Origin: Pseudomonas uvaldensis
GTDB lineage: Bacteria > Pseudomonadota > Gammaproteobacteria > Pseudomonadales > Pseudomonadaceae
Assembly (NCBI RefSeq): GCF_021271205.1
Contig: NZ_JAIWKS010000016.1
Location: forward strand, 1-64,000
Direction of reading: 5' to 3'
DNA length: 64,000 nucleotides
In this document: positions 36,008 through 45,354 of the stretch, one piece after another
Numbering within the stretch: the first letter of the stretch is position 1
How the letters are laid out: every line of letters begins with the position of its first letter
Notes under the pieces: generated by a model
Told to the model about the DNA's origin: nothing
Seen by the model: the letters and a program-made list of their open reading frames with translations, nothing else
The model's database searches: none
Translations under genes and position numbers: made by a program

Positions 36008-38938
36008 ATGTCCAAAGGATTGAAGCGCGCTTTCGCCGCACTGCTTATCGCACTGGCCCTCTACAGCCTGCTGGGGTTTCTGATATTGCCGGGCATCGCC
36101 TTGCGGATCGCCAACCAGCAACTGGCCAGCCATGCCACGGTGCCGGCCCAGCTCCAGCGCATCGAACTCAATCCATTCAGCCTTGAAATCACCTTGTGGG
36201 GGCTGAATGTGGGCGAACCGGGCAAGGAGCAGGTCGGCTTCGAACGGCTGTACGCCAACCTGCAAGTCGACAGCCTGTGGTCCGGCGCCCTGCACCTGGC
36301 CGACATCGAGCTCGACAAGCCCAAGACCGAGATTGTGTTCGCCAAGGATGGGCAACTGAACCTGCTGGGCCTGTTCAAATTACCGCCCAGCGAGCCTGCT
36401 CCGGCGAACCCGGACGCCAAGCCGTTTCCCCTGCGGGTCGATAGGATCAAGCTCGCCACCGGATATGTGCATTTCCAGGACCTGCGCCCCAGCGAGCCCA
36501 TCGAGTTCCTTTACGACGCGCTTGATTTCGAACTGAAGAACCTCAGCACTCTGCCCGACGACAGCGCCGACATGACCCTGGTTGCCGCCGGGCCCGAAGG
36601 CGGGAAAATCGACTGGACCGGCAATTTCAGCCTTTCGCCAATCGCCTCCGAGGGCAAGCTCAAGGTCACCGATGGTCAGATGAAATTCTGGTGGCCCTAT
36701 GTACGCGATGCGGTCCCCCTGGTGTTGGAAAACGGCATCGTCAACCTGAGCACCGACTACAAACTCAACCTGGCCAAGGGCACCGAACTGCTCTTGAGCA
36801 ACGCTGCCGTCAGCGTCGCGCCCTTCGCCATCAAGTCTCCCGATGGTCGTCCACTGGCCAGGCTCGAACGCCTGGATGTCAGCGAAACCACGGTGGACCT
36901 GGCCAAACAGCAAGTGCTGGTGGGCAAAGTCCGCAGCCAGAAACTGGAAACCTGGGCGGCCCGGGAGGCGGACGGTCAACTGGATTGGCAGAAATTGTTC
37001 GCCAGCCAGCCGGCGAAGCCCCAGGTCAAGGTGGAACCGGCATCGGCGCCGGCAGCCGCCGACTCCCCCAAACCCGAACCCGCTCCGCCGAGCAAACCAT
37101 GGCAGGTCCTGTTGAAGGACGTGCAATTGCGCGACTACCAGGTGCACCTGGCCGATCGCCAGGCCCAACCCGCCGTGGCGCTGGACGTCGGCCCGCTGAA
37201 CCTCGACCTGCAGAACTACGACACCCTCAACGGTTCGCCCTTCACCCTCAAGCTGGACACCGGCCTGGGTAAACAAGGCAAGATCCTGGCTGACGGCGAA
37301 GTCAACCTGAACCCGGTCAGCGCCAGACTCAAGGTCAAGACCCAGGATATCGACTTGCGCGTCGCCCAAGCCTACATCAATCCTTTCATTCGGCTGGAGC
37401 TGCGCTCCGGGATGCTCGGCAGCGACCTGGCGGTAGATCTCAAGGGCATCGACCCGCTGGCGTTCGCGGTCACCGGTCGCGCCCAGGTCGACCAATTGCA
37501 CACGCTCGATACTCTCAAGACCCGTGACTTCGTCAAATGGCAAAGCGTGGTCGTCGAGGGCCTCAACTACCAGCATGGCGACAGCCTCTCCATCGACAAG
37601 GTCAACCTGTTCCAACCCTACGCGCGCTTCATGATCAACGACGATCGCACCACCAACGTCGATGATCTGCTGATCCCGCAACCGCCCGACAGCGCGAAGA
37701 ACACGGCGGCCAAACCGGCGTCCCAAGGGAAGCCGCTGGGTATCCACATCGGTGCGATTGCCATCAATGACGGCTCGGCCAACTTCGCCGACTTCAGCCT
37801 GACGCCAAATTTCGCCACCGCCATCCAACAGCTCAACGGCCAGATCGGCACCATCGACAGCCGCCAGGCCAAACCGGCCAGCGTAGACGTCAAGGGCAAG
37901 GTCGACCGCTATGCCCCGGTCATCATCAAGGGGGCGCTCAATCCGTTCGACCCCATGGCCAGCCTCGATATCGCCACCAGCTTCAAGCGGGTCGAGCTGA
38001 CAACCCTGACGCCCTACTCCGGCAAATTCGCCGGGTATCGCATCCGCAAGGGCCGGCTCAATCTCGATTTGCATTACCGCATCACCCAGGGCCAGCTCCA
38101 GGCCGAGAACAAGGTGGTGGTCGAGCAATTGCAATTGGGCGAAAAGGTCGACAGCCCGGACGCCGTCAGCCTGCCGTTGAAGCTGGCCGTCGCCCTGTTG
38201 AAGGATTCCGAAGGCAGGATTTCCATCGAGTTGCCCGTGTCCGGCAACCTCAACGATCCGCAGTTCAGCGTAATGCCGATCGTCTGGCAGACCCTGCGCA
38301 ATCTCGTGGTGCGGGCGGCCCAGGCACCGTTCAAGCTCATCGGCGGGTTGGTGGCCGGTGGTGGCTCCGAGGACCTGGGCAGCGTGGCGTTCGCACCGGG
38401 CTCCAGCGAGCTGAGCAAGGAAAACGAGGGTGTGCTGCTCAAGCTGTCCGAAGCGCTTGGTAAACGTCCGGAACTGCGCCTGGAGATCGAAGGCACCGCC
38501 GCCGAGAGCAGCGATGGTCCATTGCTGGCCTCCCAGCGCCTGGAGCGTGAGTACCAGTACAACTACTACAAGATGCTGCAACGTCGGGGCGATAAAGTTC
38601 CGGCCAAAGCGTCGTTACTGGAAGTTCCGGAAGACGAAAAGGCTCCGCTGCTGGAAGGCATCTACCGCACCCGCCTCAAGACACAACCGCCGGTCGAATG
38701 GTCGCAACTGGATAAAAAAGCCCGTATCGAAAAACTGCGCGAAGGGGTAATCAAATTCTGGAGCGGCAGCGAGGTATTGCTGCGCGAACTGGGCCAGGAA
38801 CGGGCGAGCAGCATCAAGGACTTCCTGGTGGACAAAGGCAAACTGGCCGACGACCGTGTCTATTTTATCGACGCCAGCCTCGGCCAGGCCGAAAGCGATG
38901 GGCGCGTGATCACTCCCATGCACCTGGACGCCGAATAA
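36008..38938 (+). CDS. DUF748 AsmA-like envelope protein with OmpA-like C-terminus
   Basis: 976 residues. One N-terminal membrane helix (about residues 12-32) anchors a long beta-rich periplasmic domain with AsmA-type repeats. A Pro/Ala linker (about 345-370) interrupts it. The C-terminal 200 residues resemble OmpA-like peptidoglycan-binding domains (VAFAPGSSELSKENEGVLLKL, ASSIKDFLVDKG). AsmA-like proteins are being linked to phospholipid transport between membranes; that role here is inference. The DUF2845 gene follows one base later and is probably cotranscribed. Confidence 0.82.
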   Translation: MSKGLKRAFAALLIALALYSLLGFLILPGIALRIANQQLASHATVPAQLQRIELNPFSLEITLWGLNVGEPGKEQVGFERLYANLQVDSLWSGALHLADIELDKPKTEIVFAKDGQLNLLGLFKLPPSEPAPANPDAKPFPLRVDRIKLATGYVHFQDLRPSEPIEFLYDALDFELKNLSTLPDDSADMTLVAAGPEGGKIDWTGNFSLSPIASEGKLKVTDGQMKFWWPYVRDAVPLVLENGIVNLSTDYKLNLAKGTELLLSNAAVSVAPFAIKSPDGRPLARLERLDVSETTVDLAKQQVLVGKVRSQKLETWAAREADGQLDWQKLFASQPAKPQVKVEPASAPAAADSPKPEPAPPSKPWQVLLKDVQLRDYQVHLADRQAQPAVALDVGPLNLDLQNYDTLNGSPFTLKLDTGLGKQGKILADGEVNLNPVSARLKVKTQDIDLRVAQAYINPFIRLELRSGMLGSDLAVDLKGIDPLAFAVTGRAQVDQLHTLDTLKTRDFVKWQSVVVEGLNYQHGDSLSIDKVNLFQPYARFMINDDRTTNVDDLLIPQPPDSAKNTAAKPASQGKPLGIHIGAIAINDGSANFADFSLTPNFATAIQQLNGQIGTIDSRQAKPASVDVKGKVDRYAPVIIKGALNPFDPMASLDIATSFKRVELTTLTPYSGKFAGYRIRKGRLNLDLHYRITQGQLQAENKVVVEQLQLGEKVDSPDAVSLPLKLAVALLKDSEGRISIELPVSGNLNDPQFSVMPIVWQTLRNLVVRAAQAPFKLIGGLVAGGGSEDLGSVAFAPGSSELSKENEGVLLKLSEALGKRPELRLEIEGTAAESSDGPLLASQRLEREYQYNYYKMLQRRGDKVPAKASLLEVPEDEKAPLLEGIYRTRLKTQPPVEWSQLDKKARIEKLREGVIKFWSGSEVLLRELGQERASSIKDFLVDKGKLADDRVYFIDASLGQAESDGRVITPMHLDAE

Positions 38939-38939
38939 G

Positions 38940-39236
38940 ATGAAACGCTCTTGCTGGCTCTCCCTGGGTTTGTTGCTGGTTGCGAGCCAGGCACCGGCGG
39001 CCGACACGTTGCGCTGCGGCAGCCAGTTGATCAGCGTCGGCGACCGCTCCAGCGAAGTGCTGCAAAAATGCGGAGAACCGGCGGCTCGGGATGACCTGGG
39101 CTATAAGCGCAGTGTCAATCGGCGGGAAGAGTACCCGGTGGAAGAATGGACTTATGGGCCCAACAGCGGCATGTACCAATACCTGCGCTTCGAGGGTAAT
39201 CGATTGGTACAGATCACCAGCAAGCGTGGGCGCTGA
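38940..39236 (+). CDS. DUF2845 exported protein
   Basis: 98 residues with a signal peptide ending APAAD. The mature part holds two cysteines (CGSQL, KCGEP) likely to form a disulfide, and the family pattern WTYGPNSGMYQYLRF. Small periplasmic protein of unknown function. It begins one base after the DUF748 gene, so they probably work together. Confidence 0.8.
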   Translation: MKRSCWLSLGLLLVASQAPAADTLRCGSQLISVGDRSSEVLQKCGEPAARDDLGYKRSVNRREEYPVEEWTYGPNSGMYQYLRFEGNRLVQITSKRGR

Positions 39237-39311
39237 ACCGCAACCGCTTCATGGCAAACAAGGTTGATGTCTGTTCCACCGCAGTCTTTGAATAGCCTAT
39301 GCAGAATAGAA

Positions 39312-39338
39312 CAGGCCCCCGGCAACGCCGGGGGCCTG
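39312..39338. terminator. Hairpin between convergent genes
   Basis: Twelve-bp perfect stem CAGGCCCCCGGC/GCCGGGGGCCTG with a three-base loop, 75 bases past the DUF2845 gene and facing the BON-domain gene. The stem is very stable but no T run follows on either strand, so it may act as a weak bidirectional terminator or a barrier to RNA decay. Confidence 0.6.
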
Positions 39339-39447
39339 TGGACGGCCACCTCCCTGTGGCCTTTCGCATGAACTCCAAAGCAACGGCAAACGTATGACTC
39401 AGCCCGTTTGCCGTGCCTTCTCCCGGTCCAGGCGAGAAGTCTTGGCG

Positions 39448-39804
39448 TTATTCGGCCTTCAGACCATCAGCCGATACGTCTTGCACGCCTTTGATTTTCT
39501 TGGCAATCGCCACGGCGGTTTCCTTCTGAGCCTTCGTTACAGCGACGTCCGAAGACAGAGATACAACGCCTTTGTTGGTTTCAACCTTGATATCGGTGCC
39601 TGGAATGCCTTTTTCAGTGACCAGGTCCGCTTTGACCTTGGTGGTGATCCAGGTGTCTTTGGTTTCTTCCTTGGCTTTCGTAACTTCGCCAGCAGCCAGC
39701 ATCATTGGAGCCTGCGTCGCTTGAACGTTCTGGGCAAATGCGGCGTTAGCCATGGTCAGGGTCAGTGCGGTAGCAGCAGCGGCAGTGATAGCGAACTTCT
39801 TCAT
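39448..39804 (-). CDS. BON-domain periplasmic protein
   Basis: 118 residues with a signal peptide (AATALTLTMANAAFA, cleavage near residue 24) and one BON domain at about residues 50-116 (DTWITTKVKADLVTEKGIPGTDI, VSLSSDV, VQDVSADG). BON proteins such as OsmY bind lipid surfaces and are often stress-induced. AGGAGT lies seven bases before the ATG. The gaps on both sides show no other gene. Confidence 0.85.
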   Translation of the reverse strand: MKKFAITAAAATALTLTMANAAFAQNVQATQAPMMLAAGEVTKAKEETKDTWITTKVKADLVTEKGIPGTDIKVETNKGVVSLSSDVAVTKAQKETAVAIAKKIKGVQDVSADGLKAE

Positions 39805-40044
39805 ACGAGTAACTCCTGTTTTTCTCAGAAACTGCCGGGAAATGCAGTCCGGCAGGGCTGTCAGGAGTAGTGCGAAGGGTGTGCCAGTTTTTTATTTCAA
39901 AAAAAATCTATAAAAATCAACAATTTAAGCGAAACGGTATTTTACGGAATCATGCAAAATGCATGACCCGTCGATTTTGTACATGCAACATGCGGGTTTC
40001 GGCCATGGCTTAAGCCACTGAATTGCAGAGCATTTTCCTACAAC

Positions 40045-40067
40045 AAAAAACCCCGCTAAAAGCGGGG
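40045..40067 (-). terminator. pilA terminator
   Basis: On the minus strand CCCCGC/GCGGGG with a TTTTA loop is followed by TTTTTTG, 24 bases past the pilA stop. Confidence 0.88.
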
Positions 40068-40090
40068 CCGGTCAGACCAACCTTTATGCC

Positions 40091-40513
40091 TCAACCACCT
40101 GCAGCGGCACCGGTGCAGCCCTTGGGAGCGTATTCCTGCTCAGCCGTGGTGGCGCATGTCCATACCCCGGTTCCCGAACGACTCAGCGTAATCGTCTTGC
40201 CCACCACCGGACCCGGCGCATTGAGGATGGTGCAGCCAATGGTGCCAACCCCTGTAGAGGCAACACCCGAGGCAGTGGTGGTGCAGTTACTGGTCGTTGC
40301 CGTCCCGCCAACAAGTTCGAGGGTCGGGTTGGTACCCGAATTGATCGTGTCCTCGAACGGCACCTTCAACGCAGTGATCTCCGCCAGGCCCGCCGTCACC
40401 TTGGCCCGCGCCTGGTATTTGGAATATTGCGGCAACGCAAAGGTCGCCAGGATGCCGATGATCGCCACGACGATCAGCAGCTCGATCAGGGTAAAGCCAC
40501 TCTGCTTGTTCAT
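40091..40513 (-). CDS. pilA: Type IV pilin, major subunit PilA
   Basis: 140-residue prepilin. The six-residue leader MNKQSG is cut by PilD before Phe7; Glu at mature position 5 and the hydrophobic spine LLIVVAIIGILA follow. Two C-terminal cysteines (TCATTAEQEYAPKGC) form the D-loop disulfide, with another pair (Cys in SNCTT and IGCTI) before it. The ATG at 40513 is chosen because GGAG lies six bases upstream; two in-frame ATGs at 40519 and 40525 would lengthen the leader. Divergent from pilB. Confidence 0.92.
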   Translation of the reverse strand: MNKQSGFTLIELLIVVAIIGILATFALPQYSKYQARAKVTAGLAEITALKVPFEDTINSGTNPTLELVGGTATTSNCTTTASGVASTGVGTIGCTILNAPGPVVGKTITLSRSGTGVWTCATTAEQEYAPKGCTGAAAGG

Positions 40514-40560
40514 AGACATCTCCATACATGAGGTGGAGTCTCATGGTTGGGGCAGCCGTT

Positions 40561-40575
40561 GCAGGGCACATGCCA
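40561..40575 (-). promoter_or_regulatory. Sigma54 promoter of pilA
   Basis: On the minus strand TGGCA gives -24 GG at 40574-40573 and the -12 GC at 40562-40561, separated by exactly ten bases (TGGCATGTGCCCTGCAA). The start of transcription should be near 40550, leaving a leader of about 37 bases. This matches sigma54/PilR control of pilA; the pilS and pilR genes are at 57231-60163. Confidence 0.82.
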
Positions 40576-40736
40576 ACCGTCCGGAGCCATGCCCACCGGG
40601 GGTTCGGGGCCACAGAAGCCTTGCGCCCCATCCCTACAACCGCACTATCTGACATTTTTTGTCACCCCAACCCGCTGGTTTGGTGTTGATGCTTGACTAG
40701 GCTATAAGTCATGAACTGTCTGCGTCCGGGATCCCC

Positions 40737-42437
40737 ATGAATGACATCGCCCTCAGCGGCCTGACCAAGCAACTGGTGCTGGCCGAACTGCTCACCGAAC
40801 AAAGTGCGCAACAGGCGCATCAACAGGCCCAACGCAATCGCATGCCCCTGGTCAGTTATCTGGTGCAGAACAAACTGGTCCAGAGTCGCCAGGTTGCGGA
40901 GATCGCCTCAGAACACTTCGGCGTCGCCCTGCTGGACCTCAACAGCCTCGACAAGGAGGCCCAGCCTACGGGCCTGGTCAGCGAGAAACTGGTTCGCCAG
41001 CACCATGCGCTGCCGCTGTGGCGACGGGGCAACAAACTGTTCGTGGGCATTTCCGACCCCACCAACCACCAGGCTATCAATGACATTCAGTTCAGTACCG
41101 GCCTGACCACCGAAGCCATCCTGGTGGAGGACGACAAACTCAGCGATGCCATCGAAAAGTTCTTCGAATCCAGTACCACAGGCCTGGAAGGCATGGGCGA
41201 TGTAGACCTCGATGGCCTGGACATCGAGTCGGGCGATGACCACAAGCAGGACGCCATCGCCGGCCTGGACGCCGACGATGCGCCGGTGGTGCGCTTCGTC
41301 AACAAGATGCTGCTGGATGCGATCAAGGGCGGCTCTTCCGACCTGCATTTCGAGCCTTATGAAAAATCCTACCGTGTGCGGGTCCGCACCGATGGCATGT
41401 TGCGCGAAGTCGCCCGACCGCCGATCCAGTTGGCGACCCGCATCGCCGCGCGCCTGAAGGTCATGGCCAACCTGGATATTTCCGAACGGCGCAAGCCTCA
41501 GGACGGGCGGCTGAAAATGCGCTTGTCGAAAACCAAATCCATCGATTTCCGGGTCAACACCCTGCCCACGCTCTGGGGCGAAAAAGTGGTGATTCGGATT
41601 CTCGACCCCTCCAGTGCGCAGATGGGCATCGACGCCCTGGGCTACGAACCGGACCAGAAAGAGCTGTACCTGGCGGCCCTCAAACAACCGCAAGGGCTGA
41701 TCCTGGTAACCGGGCCGACCGGCTCGGGCAAGACCGTCTCGCTCTACACGGGGTTGAATATCCTCAATACCGTGGACATCAACATTTCCACAGCCGAAGA
41801 TCCGGTGGAAATCAACATGGAAGGGATCAACCAGGTCAACGTGAACCCACGCCAGGGCCTGGACTTCGCCCAGGCGCTGCGCTCGTTCCTGCGCCAGGAC
41901 CCGGATGTGATCATGGTCGGTGAGATCCGCGACCTCGAAACAGCCGAAATTGCCATCAAGGCGGCCCAGACCGGGCACATGGTGTTGTCGACGCTGCACA
42001 CCAACAGCGCTGCCGAAACCTTGATCCGTTTGCAGAACATGGGCATTCCCGGCTTCAACATCGCCACGGCGGTCCACCTGATCATCGCCCAGCGGCTGGC
42101 GCGCAAGCTGTGCAGCCATTGCAAGAAGGCCATCGAGATTCCCGAAGAGACGTTGCTCAAGGAAGGTTTTCCCCGGGAACGCATCGGCTCGTTCACGATC
42201 TATGAGCCGGTCGGTTGCGAACAGTGCAACAACGGCTACAAGGGACGCGTGGGGATTTATGAAGTGGTCAAAAACACACCCGAGCTGCAACGGCTGATCA
42301 TGGCCGAGGGCAACTCGCTGGAAATCGACCTGCAAATGCGCAAGGACGGCTTCAACGACCTGCGCGCCTCCGGGCTGCTCAAAGTGATGCAAGGAGTGAC
42401 CAGCCTCGAAGAAATCAACCGGGTCACCAAGGATTGA
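40737..42437 (+). CDS. pilB: Type IV pilus extension ATPase PilB
   Basis: 566-residue hexameric motor that drives pilus assembly. N-terminal MSHEN/GspE-like domains (residues 1 to about 150), then the ATPase with Walker A GPTGSGKT, Asp box and Walker B MVGEIRD, and the zinc tetracysteine CSHCKK ... CEQCNNG. The length equals P. aeruginosa PilB. It starts the pilBCD-coaE-yacG run; pilC starts two bases after its stop. Confidence 0.97.
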   Translation: MNDIALSGLTKQLVLAELLTEQSAQQAHQQAQRNRMPLVSYLVQNKLVQSRQVAEIASEHFGVALLDLNSLDKEAQPTGLVSEKLVRQHHALPLWRRGNKLFVGISDPTNHQAINDIQFSTGLTTEAILVEDDKLSDAIEKFFESSTTGLEGMGDVDLDGLDIESGDDHKQDAIAGLDADDAPVVRFVNKMLLDAIKGGSSDLHFEPYEKSYRVRVRTDGMLREVARPPIQLATRIAARLKVMANLDISERRKPQDGRLKMRLSKTKSIDFRVNTLPTLWGEKVVIRILDPSSAQMGIDALGYEPDQKELYLAALKQPQGLILVTGPTGSGKTVSLYTGLNILNTVDINISTAEDPVEINMEGINQVNVNPRQGLDFAQALRSFLRQDPDVIMVGEIRDLETAEIAIKAAQTGHMVLSTLHTNSAAETLIRLQNMGIPGFNIATAVHLIIAQRLARKLCSHCKKAIEIPEETLLKEGFPRERIGSFTIYEPVGCEQCNNGYKGRVGIYEVVKNTPELQRLIMAEGNSLEIDLQMRKDGFNDLRASGLLKVMQGVTSLEEINRVTKD

Positions 42438-42439
42438 GC

Positions 42440-43657
42440 ATGGCGGTCAAGGCAGTCAAAACCGATACCTATACGTGGGAAGGCAAGGACCGCAAGGGCA
42501 CGAAAATGTCCGGCGAGCTGGCCGGCCAGAGCCCGGCACTGGTCAAGGCACAATTGCGCAAGCAAGGCATCAATCCGGAAAAGGTGCGCAAGAAGTCCGC
42601 CTCGATATTCGGCAAGGGCAAGCGCATCAAGCCGCTGGATATCGCCCTCTTCACCCGCCAGATGGCCACGATGCTCAAGGCCGGCGTGCCGCTGTTGCAG
42701 GCGTTCGACATCATTGGCGAAGGCTTCGACAACGCCAACATGCGCAAGCTGGTGGATGAGGTGAAACAGGAAGTCGCCGCCGGCAACAGCTTCGCCGCGT
42801 CGTTGCGCAAATGCCCGCAGTATTTCGATGAGTTGTATTGCAACCTGGTGGACGCCGGTGAACAGGCCGGCGCACTGGACACGCTGCTGGACCGGGTTGC
42901 CACCTACAAGGAAAAGAGCGAAGCCCTCAAGGCCAAGATCAAGAAAGCCATGACGTATCCGACGGCCGTCATCCTCGTCGCGGCGGTGGTCACGGGCATT
43001 CTGCTGGTCAAGGTGGTGCCACAATTCGAGTCGGTGTTCGCCGGGTTCGGCGCCGAACTGCCGGCGTTCACGGTCATGGTCATCGGCCTCTCGGAGTTCA
43101 TGCAGCAATGGTGGTGGCTGCTGCTGGGTGGCCTGGTGGGCGGCTTTTTTGGCGTGAAGTACGCGCTCAAGCGCTCCCAGGGGTTTCGTGACTGGCGCGA
43201 TAAATGGCTGCTCAAGCTACCGCTGGTAGGTGCCCTGATGTACAAATCCGCGGTGGCCCGCTACGCCCGCACGCTGTCCACGACTTTCGCGGCCGGCGTG
43301 CCGCTGGTGGAAGCCCTGGACTCGGTTTCCGGCGCCACCGGCAATGTAGTGTTCAAACGTGCCGTGCAGCGCATCCGCCAGGATGTCTCAACCGGCATGC
43401 AACTGAATTTCTCCATGCGCGCCTCAGGCATCTTTCCGAACCTGGCGATCCAGATGACTGCCATCGGCGAGGAATCCGGCGCGCTGGACGACATGCTCGA
43501 CAAAGTGGCGAGCTTTTATGAGGCCGAAGTGGACAATCTGGTGGACAACCTCACCAGCCTGATGGAACCCTTCATCATGGTGATCCTGGGGGTGGTGGTC
43601 GGCGGCCTGGTGGTCGCGATGTACTTGCCCATCTTTCAACTCGGCTCTGCGATCTGA
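42440..43657 (+). CDS. pilC: Type IV pilus inner-membrane platform protein PilC
   Basis: 405 residues with two GspF-type domains and three or four membrane helices (AVILVAAVVTGILLVKVV, MQQWWWLLLGGLVGG and the C-terminal MVILGVVVGGLVVAMYLP). It couples PilB to the growing fibre. The ATG at 42440 has AAGGA seven bases upstream, within the end of pilB. Confidence 0.96.
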   Translation: MAVKAVKTDTYTWEGKDRKGTKMSGELAGQSPALVKAQLRKQGINPEKVRKKSASIFGKGKRIKPLDIALFTRQMATMLKAGVPLLQAFDIIGEGFDNANMRKLVDEVKQEVAAGNSFAASLRKCPQYFDELYCNLVDAGEQAGALDTLLDRVATYKEKSEALKAKIKKAMTYPTAVILVAAVVTGILLVKVVPQFESVFAGFGAELPAFTVMVIGLSEFMQQWWWLLLGGLVGGFFGVKYALKRSQGFRDWRDKWLLKLPLVGALMYKSAVARYARTLSTTFAAGVPLVEALDSVSGATGNVVFKRAVQRIRQDVSTGMQLNFSMRASGIFPNLAIQMTAIGEESGALDDMLDKVASFYEAEVDNLVDNLTSLMEPFIMVILGVVVGGLVVAMYLPIFQLGSAI

Positions 43658-43658
43658 C

Positions 43659-44528
43659 ATGCCCCTGACCGAATTCTTCGTGCTGTATCCCTTGGCCTTC
43701 GTGCTGGCGGCGCTACTGCTCGGGCTGATTGTCGGCAGCTTTCTCAACGTCCTGGTGTGGCGCCTGCCCAAGATGCTCAGCCGCGAGTGGCGGCTGCAAG
43801 CCCACGACTTGCTCGGCCTGCCCGCCGAAACGCCCGGCCCGGCCTACAACCTGGTGTTGCCTCACTCCCAATGCCCCCATTGCGGACACCGCATTCGAGC
43901 CTGGGAAAATATTCCGCTGCTGAGCTACGTGGCGCTGCGCGGGCGTTGTTCCAGCTGTGCAGCCCCCATTGGCAAGCGTTACCCATTGACCGAACTGGCC
44001 TGCGGCGCATTGTCGGCGTTTGTCGCCTGGCATTTCGGCTTCGGCTGGCAGGCCGCGATGGTGATGGTCCTGACCTGGGGCCTGCTGGGCATGAGCCTGA
44101 TCGATGCCGAGCATCAATTACTGCCCGACACGCTGGTACTGCCGTTGTTGTGGCTGGGCCTGATCGTCAACAGCTTCGGTGTATTCGTTTCGTTGAACGA
44201 GGCGATGTGGGGCGCGGTGGCCGGTTACCTGGCGCTGTGGTCGGTGTTCTGGGTATTCAAGCTGATCACCGGCAAGGAAGGCATGGGCTATGGCGATTTC
44301 AAGCTGCTGGCGATGCTGGGGGCCTGGGGCGGCTGGCAAATCCTGCCTCTGACGCTGTTATTGTCTTCCCTGGTGGGTGCCGTCGTCGGCATTGTCATGC
44401 TGCGCATGCGGGATGCGCCGACATCGACTCAGATCCCCTTCGGACCTTATCTGGCGATTGCCGGCTGGATTGCCTTGCTCTGGGGTGGTCAAATAACGGA
44501 CTTTTATTGGCAGTCTGTCGGTTTTTAA
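43659..44528 (+). CDS. pilD: Prepilin peptidase / N-methyltransferase PilD
   Basis: 289-residue membrane aspartyl protease that cuts and N-methylates PilA, minor pilins and type II secretion pseudopilins. Catalytic Asp149 (SLIDAEHQ) and Asp213 (GYGDFK), and the zinc-binding Cys72, Cys75, Cys97 and Cys100, sit at the same numbers as in the studied P. aeruginosa enzyme. The stop overlaps the coaE start (TAATG). Confidence 0.97.
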   Translation: MPLTEFFVLYPLAFVLAALLLGLIVGSFLNVLVWRLPKMLSREWRLQAHDLLGLPAETPGPAYNLVLPHSQCPHCGHRIRAWENIPLLSYVALRGRCSSCAAPIGKRYPLTELACGALSAFVAWHFGFGWQAAMVMVLTWGLLGMSLIDAEHQLLPDTLVLPLLWLGLIVNSFGVFVSLNEAMWGAVAGYLALWSVFWVFKLITGKEGMGYGDFKLLAMLGAWGGWQILPLTLLLSSLVGAVVGIVMLRMRDAPTSTQIPFGPYLAIAGWIALLWGGQITDFYWQSVGF

Positions 44529-45151
44529 TGAACACCTCTTTGGAAAAACCCTGGATCCTCGGCCTGACCGGCGGCATCGGCAGTGGCAAAAGCGCGGCGG
44601 CGCAGCACTTCATCGACTTGGGTGTACACGTCGTCGACGCCGATCACGCAGCACGCTGGGTCGTCGAACCAGGGCGCCCGGCGCTGGCGGAAATCACGAG
44701 GCATTTCGGCCCCGGCGTGTTGCAGACCGGCGGCGCCCTCGACCGTGGGGCGCTGCGCACACTGATCTTTGAAAATGCCGAAGAACGGCGCTGGCTCGAA
44801 GCCTTGCTGCACCCGTTGATAGCCGATGAGATCGCGCACCACTTGGCCTTGGCACAATCGCCGTATGCGATTCTGGTATCGCCGCTGCTGATCGAGTCGG
44901 GACAATACGCCATGACCCAGCGGATCCTGGTGATCGATGCCCCGGAACAGCTGCAGATCGAACGCACCTTGCAGCGCGACCAGACCAGCGAACAGCAGGT
45001 CCAGGCCATCCTCAAGGCGCAGTCTACCCGTCAGGATCGCCTGAGCCATGCAGACGACGTGGTGGTCAACGACCGCGACCTCGCGTGGCTGCACGCCGAG
45101 GTCGAACGCCTGCATCACTTTTACCTTACCTTGCGTGGAGGCCAGTCATGA
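44528..45151 (+). CDS. coaE: Dephospho-CoA kinase
   Basis: 207-residue enzyme for the last step of coenzyme A synthesis, phosphorylating the ribose 3'-hydroxyl. The P-loop is GLTGGIGSGKS with Lys21, and the family motif DADHAARWVV follows. The ATG at 44528 shares its A with the pilD stop. Together with panBCD it supplies CoA. Placement inside the pil operon is conserved in gammaproteobacteria. Confidence 0.95.
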   Translation: MNTSLEKPWILGLTGGIGSGKSAAAQHFIDLGVHVVDADHAARWVVEPGRPALAEITRHFGPGVLQTGGALDRGALRTLIFENAEERRWLEALLHPLIADEIAHHLALAQSPYAILVSPLLIESGQYAMTQRILVIDAPEQLQIERTLQRDQTSEQQVQAILKAQSTRQDRLSHADDVVVNDRDLAWLHAEVERLHHFYLTLRGGQS

Positions 45152-45354
45152 GCCAGACCCCAATCGTCAATTGCCCAACCTGCGGCGCACCTGTGGAATG
45201 GAGCCCGGAGAGCAAATTCCGGCCATTCTGTTCCGATCGCTGCAAACTGATCGACCTGGGCGCCTGGGCATCGGAAGAGCACAAAATCCCGGTCAGCCCG
45301 GATGCCGAGGATGAACTGTTCAGCGAGGACTTCAATCCTCGCTCGCACCACTAA
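45148..45354 (+). CDS. yacG: DNA gyrase inhibitor YacG
   Basis: 68-residue zinc protein with Cys9, Cys12, Cys28 and Cys32 as ligands (CPTC, CSDRC) and the KLIDLGAW segment. The E. coli homologue binds GyrB and blocks DNA binding by gyrase. The acidic C-terminal tail is typical. The start overlaps the coaE stop by four bases, and the last four bases overlap the convergent small gene that ends at 45351. Confidence 0.92.
   Translation: MSQTPIVNCPTCGAPVEWSPESKFRPFCSDRCKLIDLGAWASEEHKIPVSPDAEDELFSEDFNPRSHH

Noticed and set aside
36380..38581. A 733-codon open frame on the - strand opposite the DUF748 gene
   Set aside because: It mirrors the DUF748 reading frame, has no ribosome site and no recognisable motif. 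It is an antisense shadow.
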